From Cladophialophora immunda (lineage: Eukaryota > Ascomycota > Eurotiomycetes > Chaetothyriales > Herpotrichiellaceae): DNA of 64,000 nt. Under the pieces are notes generated by a model. The model ran no database searches. It was not told the DNA's origin and saw only the letters and a list, made by a program, of their open reading frames with translations. The stretch covers positions 4,216,001 to 4,280,000 of the forward strand of contig NW_015622541.1 of assembly GCF_000835495.1 (NCBI RefSeq), written 5' to 3'. Positions 13,495-26,592 of this stretch are shown in pieces. Within the stretch, counting starts at the first letter, position 1, and every line of letters starts with the position of its first letter. Made by a program: the position numbers and the translations under genes.

Positions 13495-16124
13495 CAATTC
13501 TTCTTTATGCCCTTCAAAGCCTCCGCAAAATTATCCAGCTATCTCGAATCTAATTCCTTCGAGCTTATGTTCATGAGAGCCAACGCCTACCCACTTTACT
13601 TTGAGTAGCGCTTGACTATCTAGTAGATCTTTAAAGAGATTAGGAAGCGATCTTCGATATCGACCTAAACGGTAGATAACGCAGCCTATAAACGCACCTT
13701 CTCGTAGGTGTCAGCGTTAATAACCGTAAGAGCGTTCTTGACCACCTAAAGCCTACAGCTGCTTTTGTCTTATTAGTAGTTAGATATTAACTCGATATTT
13801 CGCGGCGGGATGCTGAAAATACGCTCCTTTAATCACCGAACGAAAATATCTAACGCTAGCTTACTACCGCTCGACTAACCGAATCGAGAGTCGATGATAG
13901 AGTACGACTGTGTTATCCCATCCGCTATGAAGATAAGCTAGTAGTTTCTAGCGCCTACTAAGTCGTCGTTGACGATGATGAGTCGCCTAGAGAGATCATT
14001 GACGTCTCCCTAAGCCTTGAAATCCACTAGGTCGTTTACTTATCGGCATTAATTAATCCAAAAAAGAAACGCTAAACTCGAGATAATAGAGTACTTTATA
14101 TGAGATTCTTTTCGAGAGGTAGCGATCCCGGTATCGATAAAGGAACTACTAACCTATCCGTTACGGCTAGGACTCTGGAGCGCACTCTGAAGAGCTCTAT
14201 TCGAGACGTTAGCGGTCTTGTAGTTAGGATGCCTAGGTAAGATCTAGTAGCTCTAAGTCTTAAGTTCTTCCTCCTATCGCTTGATCAGTTATATTAGGCT
14301 CTTCATTAGATCCTCGTATTGGGCCGCGATTCTTTCCAGTCCCTCTAGGTGTATAGTAACTCCTTTTTCAGCTATATATAGATAGGCGGACGCGTACCTC
14401 CCGGGCATATACCTAGCGAGAAGACTTAACGCATTAACTATCTTTTTAACGCCGTATTTATAGTATTTCTGAACGTCTTCGCGATTAACTAATAGCTCAT
14501 TCTGACCGTAATTCGTTTACTTAATATATTTTTGAATCAGCTCCTATATAAATATAATAGGACTTCTAGGGTTCAGAATTAGATTCGATAAGTTCTTAGG
14601 CGTATCGCTTCTAAGAGATTTTAGTAGAGGGACGGTACTAGAAGGGCTAGTAATACGCATTCCCTAACTCGTAAGCTACTATCCTACCTTAATCCCGTAG
14701 AAAAGTCCTGAAATCTTTAGCTTCTTTATACTTAGGTTAAGAGAGATCGTTAAAGTTAGTGACTTAGGTTTAGGGGTTATCGTCTGCGGCCGTAGCCGCT
14801 TCGCTACGCCTAAGATATCGATTAGGTTAGCTTTTATTTAGTCTACTTATTCTATACTCCTAATAATAGGGCGTTCTTCTCCTAGTTTTGTAAGTTATAT
14901 TAAACTTCCTCGTATTATATCTACCGAGCTAGACTATATTAGAAGAGATCCTTACTAAGGCCGTATAGGAACGGAGACGACTAGTGGAGGAGTGGCTAGG
15001 AGGACCGGAGGGGGAGTTTAATCTTATTAAGTAATGCGTATATTCTAGCGTCTTAAGGAAGTATTGGAGGGGCCTATAAGTCCTACGAGACTTTTAATCT
15101 ATGGCTATAGTAGGTTCCCGGTTTTAGAATAGGTAACTAGTTAGTAGATTATCGGTGTCGAAGTGTTTCTAGTATTCTATACTTACGTATCGAGAGGGGC
15201 TATAGATCCTAGCTTCCCTTCCGACGTAAGGAGGTTAGCATAGTTCGCTAGAAGAACTCCTATCTAGTATAAGTTATTCCTTTCTATAAAACTATATTAG
15301 GTAAGTGTCTCCCTCTATACTAGGAGGTCACGTTCCGCACTCCGGATGTCCAGATTAGGTAGGTTTCCGTCAAGGAGAGTTTAGATGTCACCCGTAATTA
15401 GGTAGGCCGTAGCGTTAAAGTGTCTCCCCTCCCGAATTCTAGTAAGATAGGCGATTATCTTATATAACGCGTTTTATAATAGAAGAAGGGGTAGTATATC
15501 GTACTATATAGGGTATTTCCGGGCGAATTAATATTAATCCAAAAGGGTCGTTATATCTCCCCCGTAGGGAATGATTAACTTATCGAAGAAGGCTTTAGAG
15601 GTCTACGTAGGGAGCTTTAAGAATCCGCCCTTTAGTGTAGGGATACCCTTCTCTTTATATTTATGATTAAAGAGACTTATATTATTTACCCTACCGTATT
15701 CCGAAAGTAGTTTATTATACACCTCTATCTAACAATTACACCTTATATCAAACTCCTTCTTTCCTTTCGATAGGTTAGCGTACTTCTTAAAGGCTTTATG
15801 GGCATTAGGAAGGTCTTTAGTGAGGTCGAAGATACGTTAGGCTATAAAGTCGCGAATATCTCCTATCTATCGATATTTCACTTTGAGAGAGCCGTAAAAG
15901 TCCCTAACTCGATTAATGTCGTCTTAGTTTACGGCGGCTATTACGTCTTTAAGGGAGACTTCTTAGAGGTTATCGGGATGTTTAACGGTGAGAATAGGCT
16001 AATTATTAACGGTTCCGGCATTAGGTACTTAGTATTAAGCGCTCTTACCGACCGTAGACATTAAAGTAGAGTTTAGATGGATTATTAGAGGTTTTAGTAG
16101 TAGTGCCCTTAGATTCCTAGACAT
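13495..16124 (-). pseudogene. ORF3 of the inner Gypsy element
   Basis: Uninterrupted-by-insertion copy of the third frame described for the outer element, about 2.6 kb on the minus strand. Candidate in-frame starts are the ATG at 16124 and the ATG at 16061. The frame ends about 78 bp before the LTR. Stops are again TAA/TAG at former Gln positions. This copy is the better template for reconstructing the family, since it is contiguous. Confidence 0.68.
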
Positions 16125-17179
16125 CTTACTAGTGAGCTTATAGACGTATAGAGAGAGGAGTTTAGAAGGAAGGTTCTAATGGAAACGTTAAGTCGAGAGC
16201 GCGTTAAGTTATCTAAACGGTGAACTTAAAGGTAAACTTATATTAAGATCCCTAATCTACGTCTTCTAGGGTTTTACTTAAAAGATAATATTAAGAGTAG
16301 GTTAAGACGAGAGAACCCTAAATAACTTACGAGGGCGTAGGAGATAGGAGATTAGGTCGTAAGACTATAGTAGGAAGGAAGGTCAGTTAAAAGGTGAGAG
16401 ATAGATACTTATACCTAACTGTTTAGGCGCATATACTCCCCGGCGTTTCTACGGTAGAACCTTCCTATTTTACGTTTCAGATTGTCACCCTTCGAACTAA
16501 TCCTATACTAGGCTCTGACTCCTAATAACATAGTTATCGTTAGTACTGTCACTAGTATATAACGACCTTACTATCGCCTAGCGGTGACGCTTAAGACCGT
16601 CAAGTTATTATATCTATAACTAGTCTTTCTCCTTTCCTCCGCGTGTGAATCTTCGGCGTATTCACTTAGTCCGTCAAGATATTCTTTAGAGTCTCGCATT
16701 AGCCTTACCGTTAATAGTACTAGGCGTAGATAGCCATTTTTACCGTCCTAGGCTTTAACTAATCAGCGTACTTCCTTTTTCCCTATATAGTATATAGGTA
16801 AATTCTGACTAATAAGAGTCCGCGCTAATTTCCTTAGCGTTAACCTTAAACTTTCTTCTCTAGTGTGCCTTTTATCTTTATCTTTCAGTTCTTTCTTAGT
16901 CTAGCGAACTACGCTATTCCCTCCCTCCTTCTTTTTAATAGCGGAGTTCCGTAGCTATCGAGATTATAGAGCTAAGAGTATTATAGTTCGCCCTCTTTTA
17001 GGAGTTCATTAGAGAGGAAAAGGTATTTCTAAGAAGTCTAGACTTAGCGGCTTTCACGTCGGAGCGTTACCTCCCCTACCACTTCGCGATAGCTAAGTAT
17101 AGAGATAGTAAAGAAACCTAAGTAGTTTATATTTCAAGAGATTCTCCGAAGATAGTTAGACTACTATATTCCCTCCGCA

Positions 17180-20100
17180 TTTATTCGGTTACTAGAGGAA
17201 TTTCAACTACTATCGTTAAGGGTAGTAGTATTATTATTCTGTTTTGGAGTCTATAGCTATGGCGGGGGTAAGTCTTATCTAGGTCTAGGGGGTGAGAGTC
17301 CTAGTCTATAGTATCTCCTATCTCCGTAAGGTATAGCGGATCTTATATCGCGGTTCTTTACGAGTTTTCGTTATCAGTAACCTCTCCTAGCGCTGAATCT
17401 TCCCTAGTTAGGAAGTCTACCGGCCTAGAATAGAATCTCTTTAAGTGATTAGTAGCGTAGGTACCTGTTAGATGAGTACCGTCAAGTTCCGCTAACGTAT
17501 ACGTACTCTTCTCTTAATTAGCTTCTATAATTCTGAACGGTCTAAACTATCGAAAGGCTAACTTCTTTTCTATAGATATATCCATTAACTCTACGGTATT
17601 GTAGCTAAGTATAAGTATACTCACCTCAAATAGTTTAGGCTATAAGCTATATCGTTTATCGAACTATTCCTTCCTAAGTCTTCGCATCCTATTTAGGTGA
17701 GTTACTACCTCTTCTAAGTCTTTATTCCGCCTTTCGAGGGCTTAGGCCCTTATAGTAATCAAATCCGTAGTATTAATAACTTTATCTTAGTTTATGATAT
17801 TCTAAGTTGTAATCTTAAGTTTAATCGGTAAAATTAGTTAGTCTAAGAATTCAATCTCGTATAGTATTATCCTAGTTCTAGCTTTGACGGTTATCCGGTC
17901 CGCCTAAAGGACGGTATAAAGGTAATTTATCTATATATCTCCTCCGTTAGTTTAACACATTTTTAAAAGGGCATTTATGATACCTTTATATCTTACCTCC
18001 ACTTACCTATTAGCCTAAGAGTAGTAGATAGAGGTAATAACGTATTTAATCCCGTATCTTTCAGTGAGTTCTTTCACCTATCCCTTATTTTCTAGCCCAC
18101 CATCGTATACTAATTTCCTAAATAGTCTATAGCGATAGATAATCTCTTTATATAGGAACTTCGCCACTATTGCGCTATTAGCGGAGGTAATACCTCTAGA
18201 CTTAACCTAGCCGCTTATATTACTCCGGGCTTCCATAAGGTACCTTTTTCCTTACGATAATAGTATCGGGGTATAGTTAACGCTAATTTATTCCTATCGC
18301 ATATCGACTAACATAGGAAACATCTCATTATGTAGCCTCCTACTTTCCCAGAACTAATATTTAGGGTAAGTCTTTACGAATACCTAGACATCTCGATACT
18401 AACCTTCTTAGAAATAGCGATTAGATATCCTCTAATATATCACCTTACGCCTAAAGTATCTAGAGTTATTATATATCGACTTAAGGATCCTCTTCCTTTC
18501 GGTACTACTATCGATGACTCGTTAACTTAGCTTATTTACTATCGGTTTTCTGAATAGATAACCTCCTCGGACGAAAAAGTATATAGAATTCTTCTATAAG
18601 CGTTTAAACTCTTCATTACTTATCCCCTATGGACATTACTAATCCTAGAGGTATTTCGTAAGCTACTTCGAACGTTCTAAGTATTCGTCTTTAAAGAGTC
18701 AGACTACGCGCGGTTCTTATAGGTCTATAGTCCAATCTCTCGCGCGAATCACTACCGGCCTTACCATTACGAAGTCTCTTCTAGTAGTAGTCTATTTAAT
18801 AGGCCGAAGGCTCCTACGTATAAAAAGCATTCGGGCTTCGATCTAATCGTCAATATCCTCCTCCTCCTTAGCTTCCTTTAGATCTTCTTTAGTTAGAGGA
18901 CGTTAGGATAGTGCGTTAGCGACTACATTCTTATTACTAGGCATATGTCGCACTTCAAAGTCAAATTTTCGGATCTATGCTAACTACTGATTCACCACTA
19001 CCCCTAGGAGATCTATAGACTACTAGTTAAGCTACGCTACGAGAGTCATTACGTCCGTCTCTATCACGAAGTAGATAGCGTATAACTACCGTTTAAACTT
19101 CTTTAAGGCCTTTAGAAGCCCTTAAGCTTCTCGTTTTAGGGTATCGTATTCTAGTTCAGCTTTAACCTAGATACCGCTCTTATACTGAGTAGCTCTCCGT
19201 TTTTATGTCGCTAGATCGATCTACATAATCACTACGCCCTATCTACGTCTACTAGCGTTAACCGCTAGGATGATAAGACTAGCCTATTCCCTATAGTTAA
19301 GGCTTACTAAGGCTAGAGGAGAAGATAGCGTAAGTTTAAGGGCTTTTATACCCTAGTCTTAAACCTTAGTCTATTTCTAGGGCACGTTTTTCCTAAGTAA
19401 TACGTATAGGGGCTTAGCTAGTATTATAAAGTATAGAATCTAGATACGGTAATAGATATAAATCCTAAGGAACCTACGGAGTTCCGACTGATTAGTTAGG
19501 ACCGACTAGGTTAGGATTTTATAAGTCTTCGATTCTTAAGGATATCGTCCGTCTCTATTATAGACGTACCTAACTACCTCTATTTCATTCATATAGAGCT
19601 ATAATTTCTAGCCTATAACTGTAGCTTTAGCTCTTTTAAGATTAAGCATTACCTTATCGAGGTTAATTAAGTGCTCTAATACGAAGAGACGTATTCCTAG
19701 CGCTACTTCCTATTGTTGATAATCTATCTTTAGGCCCTTTACTGTAATATCGTCTAGAAACGGACGAGTACGCTTTGGGATTTATTCCTATAGAATGTAG
19801 TTCGTGATCCTTACGAACTATGCTACTGAATTCGTAGCCTCTTGAGGTAAGGTTACGTATTAAACTAACCTAATCGGAGTCTAGATAGTCGTAAGGTCGC
19901 GACTCTCCTTTACGAGTTCTATTTAGTCATAACCGGAGAGCTAATCTAGTAGAGAAGTTATATATATCCCCGAGAACTCTTCCGTAAAGTCGTCTAATGA
20001 AGGGGGTAGATTCGTATCCCTTATAGTAACTTAGTTAATGTTTTGAGCGGCGATAACTAGCCGATACTCCCCTAGCTTCTTCTTCTTAACTAGGAAGAAC

Positions 20101-22250
20101 GGGTTTCTATATGAACCGTAGCTGAACTCGAAGAGACGCTACTAGATCTTATCCTTAATTAGTTTAATTATAACCGGTTTAAGTACCTTAGGAACTGGAA
20201 AACTCTTCGCCTACTACGGGGTGTAAGAAACGGTCCGAATAACCTACGATAGTGTAACTTCGTATCGGACTTAACTGATTTCATTAACTTCCTATGCTAA
20301 TACTCCTTCTTAATTATATAGGATTTCTAGAAGGACTTCCTTCTTAGAGGGTGTCAAATCGGGCCTAATCACTAGCTTTTCTAGACGTTCTAACGTTAAA
20401 CGTTCTCTACGGGGGAAAGATACGAGTCTCGGCTTTATCTATTACGAAAATAGATATAGTCGTCTATCGGAGGTAGCTTATTCCCTTAAGATCGCCTGTG
20501 CTCTCCAGTCTGAAAGACTATTAGGCGTTAAACTATCTTACTAGTCTATATCTATAGGCTTCACTTTATCTACCTTTTTCTTATAGAGGGTATTAATTCG
20601 AGCCTCGAAAGGTCTTTCCGCTCGATAACGTTCATAACGTTACTTATTCTCCAGATCCTATCTTAACGCCTTAGTATCCACTAGCCTTAACGACCTCATG
20701 AACTAGCCGTTATCTTATATATCGAAAGGCCTAGCCTTGAATTATAAGTCCTAGAGATCTTCGTTATCTAATTCGAAAGGCTCGCCTACGGAGATTAGTT
20801 CGTTATTTTGGCCTACTTAGAAGTCGATAGCTAGAGTCCTAGGTTTCCTCCGAGCCCTTACGGATGCGAGTATAGGCTTCTTTATCGTTCTATACTCGCC
20901 TAGCCTTTTAAAGATATTAAGTATACGAGTTCGAATATCGTGGATATATCTCGATCTTTAGCGAGGTTAGGAGTAGTCTAAGTAACTATCTATACCCTCT
21001 TACTAACGTAGCTATCTGTTAACCTAACGATATAAGTGTCTTTATCCTTTTCCCAGACCGACCCTTACGCTACCTTCTAGAATAGTCTCCCTAAGATAAA
21101 ACGGTAAGTTAGATCTATAGTATTTATTACGTAGACGTTTGTTAGGACCTTAACTCCGGTAATACTAATAACGAAGTCTTCAATTATACTCACGAACTTT
21201 TCTTAGTCTCTATTAAACCCTACGGCGTTATGGATGAACTTAGCCTTCCGTAGATACCGAGATAGACTTATCTCTTCCACTAGGGTAAGGGTCATTAGGT
21301 TAATCTCTGCTCCGGTATCTAGTAAGGAATCTTCGTATCTCTCTCTTATTTTGACCGGTAGGTAGGGATATCTACTGTGATATAATCGTAGTCAAATTAG
21401 ACGGTCTACTAATGGATTTATTTATACGGTCCCGATCCTAGTGATGGGCTCGCCTTCCGCCTACGTAGGCCGTACGCCAATACCTCTTAAGGCATAACCT
21501 TAATAGATCGGCTCCTACTTATTTTCGTTATAATACTAATATTTACGAGAGAACTACTCGTCTCGAACTTCCTTTATCGATAGTAAATCTCCCATTTAAA
21601 TAGAGACTTCTTAGTTCAGTAGGTAGTTTATAATTCTACTAACGCCGTTTAGATCTTATAATAAAGCCTTTCGGAGAGGTCTAGGTCCGGGCGGTCCGTA
21701 CGTAACCTCTTTTATAGCCTGAGGGCGTAATAATACCTAGCGAGGCTAGGAAGGCTCTAATAGATCTTCTATTACGGTATCCTAGGAGAGTAGGTTACGT
21801 AATTGGTTATCCTATACATTATATAGGGAAATTCCTAGCCTCTAATTAGTCAAGTTAATTAGTCCTGGCGAATCATCTACGATCCCGTCATATACGATCT
21901 CCCCGGTTAGTCTCGCTCTCCGCGTTATATATCGTCTCGGTCCCTCTATAGGCGGTTTATAAGCTCTAATCTGAGGGTGTTTTACCTACGTATATCCGCC
22001 TTATTAAGGGGCTAGGCGCTTTCTTAGAGTATTAATATAGGCTTCGCTCTAAGGCTAATCAATGCGAATCCCCTTTAAGCCTACCGCATTTAGGGCTTAG
22101 GAATCATCCTCAGAGTCGTCTAGGGTAGTATAATTAGGTTTCGATCTAGCCACGCGGACGGCGTTCATCCTTACGCCTAGCGGTGCTAGGTCGGCGTCTC
22201 TCGTACCGTACGACTATCCGGATGCGATACCGGAATTCAGATCAATTTCC
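17180..22250 (-). pseudogene. pol relic of the inner Gypsy element
   Basis: Reverse-strand counterpart of the outer pol. The reverse transcriptase FLDD block lies near 19740-19770, the protease DT block near 21295-21330 and integrase near 17700-18500. It is degraded by many stops. Boundaries are taken by projection from the outer copy. Confidence 0.8.
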
Positions 22251-22254
22251 CTTA

Positions 22255-23575
22255 TAATCTATTCTAGCCTTTCGACCTTTATCTCTTTAATAGGGATCGA
22301 TAGAGCGGGCGAAGGACGGTCTTAGCCTCTAAACTTCCTAAGGGCGATTTTATAGTTAGGATTAAGGTATAACGCTCTAGTAGCTTTCTAATACACCTAC
22401 TAAGAGTCTTCTCGTAATATATATCCCGGCTATCTATAAAGGAAGTAGTTAGCTCTAGAGTTACTTAAGTTCAAGCTTCGCCTACTTAACTACCCGCCGT
22501 AATACTACGGTTTCTCTCCGAACTGAACTGAACGATCTTGAGCTAACTAACCGCGCGAGGGCTAGATTACTTCTTAAGGCACCCCTTTCAGTACTTCAAT
22601 CAGCCGACTTATGAATTCTAGAGTAATAGCGTCTTATGCCTAGACTAGTAGTGTTAACGCTCCCATTAGACGAGTTAATTCTTCCACTAATTAATCACTA
22701 TTTTTCGGGGTAGGTAGTTGATTTACTAAAGATAACGAAGCATTCCTATCTATCTTTATTATGTCTATATAGTTATCCTAGTGGCATTACTCCCTAGAGT
22801 CTTCCTTTCGAGCGGTTAAAGGTTAAGTCTCCCTCTCGTATACTAGCTCTTAGAATTCCTCGTTAAGTACCCCTTATGTGAATTTCTTCGTCTTATTATT
22901 AGTGTCCTATAGCTCCTTTACTTATTCCTAGCATTTCTGGAAGTTCGAATTCTCTAGTTTTCGGTCTATTAAGTTTTATTTCTTCCGAATCTTATCTATA
23001 TAGGCCTTTAGTAATCCGGATAGAAGGAGCCGATAATACGCATAATTTATCTCAGCCTCAGTCCGAATTAAGTGAGTTATAGCCTTACGGAATTGACGGA
23101 GATATAGTTCCAGACTCTAGGACTTTTCTCGCCGGTACTTCGCGAGTGCCTAAAGGTATTAAATACTTAATATTCACTACGTTTCATCCCGGTCTTTATA
23201 TTCATCTAAGACCTTCTCTTTAAACTTCTCCTAATCCATTATATTAAACTCGGCGAGCTCTTTATAATGCTCCTTCTCTACCTTTAATATAAAGCGAATA
23301 GATCTACGGATACGTTCTCCGCTTACTATCACTTAGTTATATTCGCATAGCTCTTCAAACTCCTCGAAGAAAGAAGTTATGTTCTTTCCATTAAAATATA
23401 GAAGATTATTACTTCTATCTAAACTCTAGGGCATTTATCTTATCGATATTATAGAAGGAGGGACGTATAGCGGCTACACTATAGAATCCGGCGTTAATAG
23501 ATCTTATGAGCTAACGCTTGACATTATCGGTAGTCCTAGCTTTCCTTTACCGTTCGAGCCTCCCGCGGATGATAT
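22255..23575 (-). pseudogene. gag relic of the inner Gypsy element
   Basis: Mirror of 3807-5130. The start codon position reads ATA instead of ATG (near 23574) and the capsid block lies around 23340-23400. Degraded. Confidence 0.75.
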
Positions 23576-24299
23576 TTCGTTATTTTTATGTTTTTATATA
23601 CGTTTTTTAGTGTTTTTATCGGTTTTATTAGTTATATCTTCGTAACTTCTCTCCTCTCCTTCGTTAAGTCCCTTACCCTTCTCGTTCCTTATCTCCACTA
23701 GTAATTTCTATCGATACTATAGCTCCACTTCCCGGCGATAGCGCTCTGACTTTACCCGCCTCCGCGAGCTTAGCCTTCCCATCCGTTGTCGCTATTCCTT
23801 AAACAGTTCTACGTTTTATTAGCTTCCTCTGAGCTCCTTAGTTAGGGGTTTTTAGGGTCAAACGCTTTCCCTATCCCTCGAGGGATGTATCTCTTCCTTA
23901 GTTCTTCTATGTAATCCAAATAGTCATAAAGTCGTTAGTTTTCCACCCTATATAGTGGTAGTAAACATATATAGCTAGTAGTTCTAAAGGGCACCCTAAG
24001 CAGCGGTCTCCATAAATAGCTAACGTAACCCGTCCTGTATAGCGGGACAGACTTACTCAGTTAGTAATCCCTAAGGTATACCCTACGTAGCGGTTCTGTA
24101 TATATAGTCAGCGTTCTCCAGATTTAGTTAGGTAGGTAGGTAAGTAAGTAATTCTTCAGTTCCGTTAGTCTAGTCGTTCATTGTGGTTATGTTATCGTTT
24201 CTTCTTCTTTAGTTTTGATCTTCTCCTACCGCTCGTAAAGAGACGCCTATACGTAAGTATTTTTCCCATTGAGCATTAGGTTCTTATCGGAGGTACTAA

Positions 24300-24577
24300 T
24301 GAACTGGGGCGAGGCTTCTAGCCATAGGCGCTAACTCGTACGGCGGTAGGTAATAGGCGCGTTCACATCTTGTCAAGCAGTTGATTGATTGTCTTATTGT
24401 TTCTCTGTCTGCCTAGGCGAATAACAAAAGAAAAGACTACTAAGCTAAAGTGGTACCCTCGAACTGACTAATCAGAGAGTGGTAACGTTTACCTGTACAA
24501 TGTACAGCCAAAAGTTGACTAATCACCTTACTCGCCCACCTTGCATCTCAGGTCCTCTCTAAACCTTTCCCATTACA
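24300..24577 (-). repeat. 5' LTR of inner Gypsy element
   Basis: 278 bp, begins TGAACTGGGG on the plus strand and ends CCCATTACA. It is the least mutated LTR of the two nested elements and is followed directly by the CTAG target duplication and the resumed outer element. Confidence 0.93.
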
Positions 24578-24581
24578 CTAG

Positions 24582-25331
24582 ATCTTACCTAGGCATCCTA
24601 ACTATAAGATCGCTAACGTCTCGAATAGAGCTCTTTGGAGTGCGCTCTAGAGTCCTAGCCGTAATGGATAGGTTAGTAGTTCCTTTATCGATACCGGGAT
24701 CGCCGCCTCTCGAAAAGAATCTTATGTAAAGTACTCTATTATCTCGAGTTTAGCGTTTCTTTTTTAGATTAATTAATGCCGATAAGTAAACGACCTAGTG
24801 GATTTTAAGGCTTAGGGAGACGTTAATGATCTCTCTAGGCGACTCATCATCGTCAACGACGACTTAGTAGGCGCTGGAAACTACTAGCTTATCTTCATAG
24901 CGGATGGGATAATATAGTCGTACTCTATCATCGACTCTTAATTCGGTCAGTTAAGCGGTAGTAAGCTAGCGTTAGATATTTTCGTTCGGTAGTTAAAGGA
25001 GCGTATTTTCAGCATCCTGCCGCGAAATATCGAGTTAATATCCAACTACTAATAAGACAAAAGCAGCTATAGGCTTTAGATGGTCAAGAACGCTCTTACG
25101 GTTATCAACGCTGACACCTATAAGAAGGTGCGTTTATAGGCTACGTTATCTACCGTTTAGGTCGATATCGAAGATCGCTTCCTAATCTCTTTAAAGATCT
25201 ACTAGATAGTTAAGCGCTACCTAAAGCAAAGTGGGTAGGCGTTAGCTCTCGCGAACATGAGCTCGAAGGAATTAGATTCGAGATAACTGGATAATTTTAC
25301 GGAGGCTTTAAAGGGCATAAAGAAGAATTGA
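24582..25331 (+). pseudogene. ORF3 of the outer Gypsy element, 3' part
   Basis: This is the continuation of the frame at 11258-13138, in phase after removal of the inserted copy, ending at TGA 25329-25331. Stops within it (TAG/TAA) fall at former Gln codons. No recognised domain. Confidence 0.68.
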
Positions 25332-25408
25332 TAATTCCGGGAGGGCTAGTGAAGCTAGTTAGGAGACTTAAGCGAGGTCGTTAAGAAAGCGAGCGATAAT
25401 GGGAGGGA

Positions 25409-25686
25409 TATAATGGGAAAGGTTTAGAGAGGACCTAAGATATAAGGTGAGCGAGTAAGGTGATTGGTCAACTTTTGGCTGTATATTGTATAGGTAAACG
25501 TTACTACTCTCTGATTAGTCAGTTCGAGGGTACTACTTTAGCTTAGTAGTCTTTTCTTTTATTATTCGCCTAGGTAGATAGAAAAATAACAACATAATCA
25601 ATCAACTGCTTGACAAGATGTGAACGCGCCTGTTACCTACCGCCGTACGAGTTGACGCCTAAGGCTAGAAGCCTCGCCCCAGTTCA
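25409..25686 (+). repeat. 3' LTR of outer Gypsy element
   Basis: 278 bp, same family. The first dinucleotide TG is mutated to TA, and the end is AGTTCA. It matches 2805-3082 apart from transitions. Confidence 0.92.
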
Positions 25687-26414
25687 CTATTTAATAGGAA
25701 AGTTCTAAATATTAATATATCGTAATACCTTACTTACACTAGCTAAGAGCTGGAAATCGTCTAGTACGTACTTCTACGATACTTAGTATAGGTGGAGCTA
25801 AGAGACGAATACCTTAAAGACGGTCTAAAGAAGGGCGTATCGCCCTTACTTAAGGCGCTCCTAGGGACTAAGAGAGGCTACCGTACGGCAATAAGAATAG
25901 TATAACGTACTAGACTACTAGGGTAGTATAATGCCTATACTATTAAAGAGAGCTAGTAGGAGTTATAGGTACCTAACCCTAATAGTAAGGATAAGGTGCG
26001 GATTTACGCTTAAGGATAATAGTGATATAGTAACTAGGTAATAGCTAGCCGAGACCACCGGAGGCTAGGTAGATATAGCGACGATAGTCAAGGCGATTAA
26101 GCTTTAATAGACTAAGTCTATAGAATTTGATTCGCCGGGAGTAGGAAAGAGGAGGTAAGGTAAGTTATTTCTAGCGTGGGCTGGCGTCTACGTGAGACCT
26201 TAGATGTGACTCGAGTGACGTTAAACGGGACTAAATAAATAAATAATATACCGTTCGAAAGGAAACTACTCGAAAGCCGATAGCCTCGAAAGCCTCGATT
26301 CCCACTTAAGACGATTAGAATAATAATGCGTTAGCTATAATGACCTCTACGGGAATATAGTGAAATATAATATACGAATAGCGATTAAATACATTAATTA
26401 AAGTATAAAAAAGG
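25687..26414. other. RIP-degraded sequence at the right edge of island 1, no gene
   Basis: AT-rich with TpA excess and stops in all frames. No terminal repeat or coding block recognised; probably remains of another repeat. Confidence 0.55.
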
Positions 26415-26429
26415 TGCGAACGTAATATA

Positions 26430-26592
26430 GAAGAGTACGAAACGAAATATAGAAAAGAGTAAACGAAGTATAGAAAAGCGTAAACGAGGTATAGAAAAGA
26501 TATAAGCGAAATATAGAAAGGCGTAAGCGAAGTATAAAAGGCGTAAGCGAAGTATAAAAGGCGTAAACGAAGCATAGAAATAAGCGTATAAA
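26430..26592. repeat. Minisatellite of ~20-bp units
   Basis: About seven imperfect tandem copies of a unit close to GCGTAAACGAAGTATAGAAA, with length variants. The minus strand stays open across it and gives a Tyr/Leu/Phe-rich peptide, which I treat as an artefact. Confidence 0.75.

Larger units (their letters stand above)
13139..24577 (-). mobile_element. Inner Ty3/Gypsy element, full length, inserted in reverse into the outer copy
   Basis: It has 278-bp LTRs at 24300-24577 (5') and 13139-13416 (3') on the minus strand and 10,883 bp between them. The insertion target is duplicated: CTAG at 13135-13138 and CTAG at 24578-24581. All parts of the outer copy are found in reverse order: ORF3 about 13495-16124, pol about 17180-22250 and gag about 22255-23575. 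It is also RIP-degraded, so no protein can be made. Because it interrupts the outer copy it inserted later. The two copies form inverted arms of several kilobases around the 3' LTR region. Confidence 0.93.
2805..25686 (+). mobile_element. Outer Ty3/Gypsy LTR retrotransposon, RIP-degraded, interrupted by a second copy
   Basis: Two 278-bp LTRs in the same orientation (2805-3082 and 25409-25686) bound an internal region that is split at 13138/24578 by another element of the same family. Removing that insert leaves 10,887 bp of internal sequence, against 10,883 bp in the inserted copy, so both are full length (~11.4 kb). The gene order is gag, protease, reverse transcriptase, RNase H, integrase and then a third long frame. 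Protease-RT-RH-IN order marks Ty3/Gypsy rather than Copia. Every frame is full of TAA/TAG where CAA/CAG is expected, so the element is dead. The flanks (ATAA left, CTAT right) do not form a clear target duplication. Confidence 0.92.

Noticed and set aside
15798..16064. 88-codon open frame on the plus strand inside the inner Gypsy copy
   Set aside because: It is antisense to ORF3. RIP converts sense CAA/CAG to TAA/TAG, which reads as Leu on the other strand, so antisense frames stay open artificially.
24541..24729. 62-codon open frame
   Set aside because: It spans the junction between the inner element's LTR and the outer element and has no counterpart in other copies.
26315..26575. Tyr/Leu/Phe-rich frame on the minus strand
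   Set aside because: It is a translation of the ~20-bp minisatellite in AT-rich sequence.
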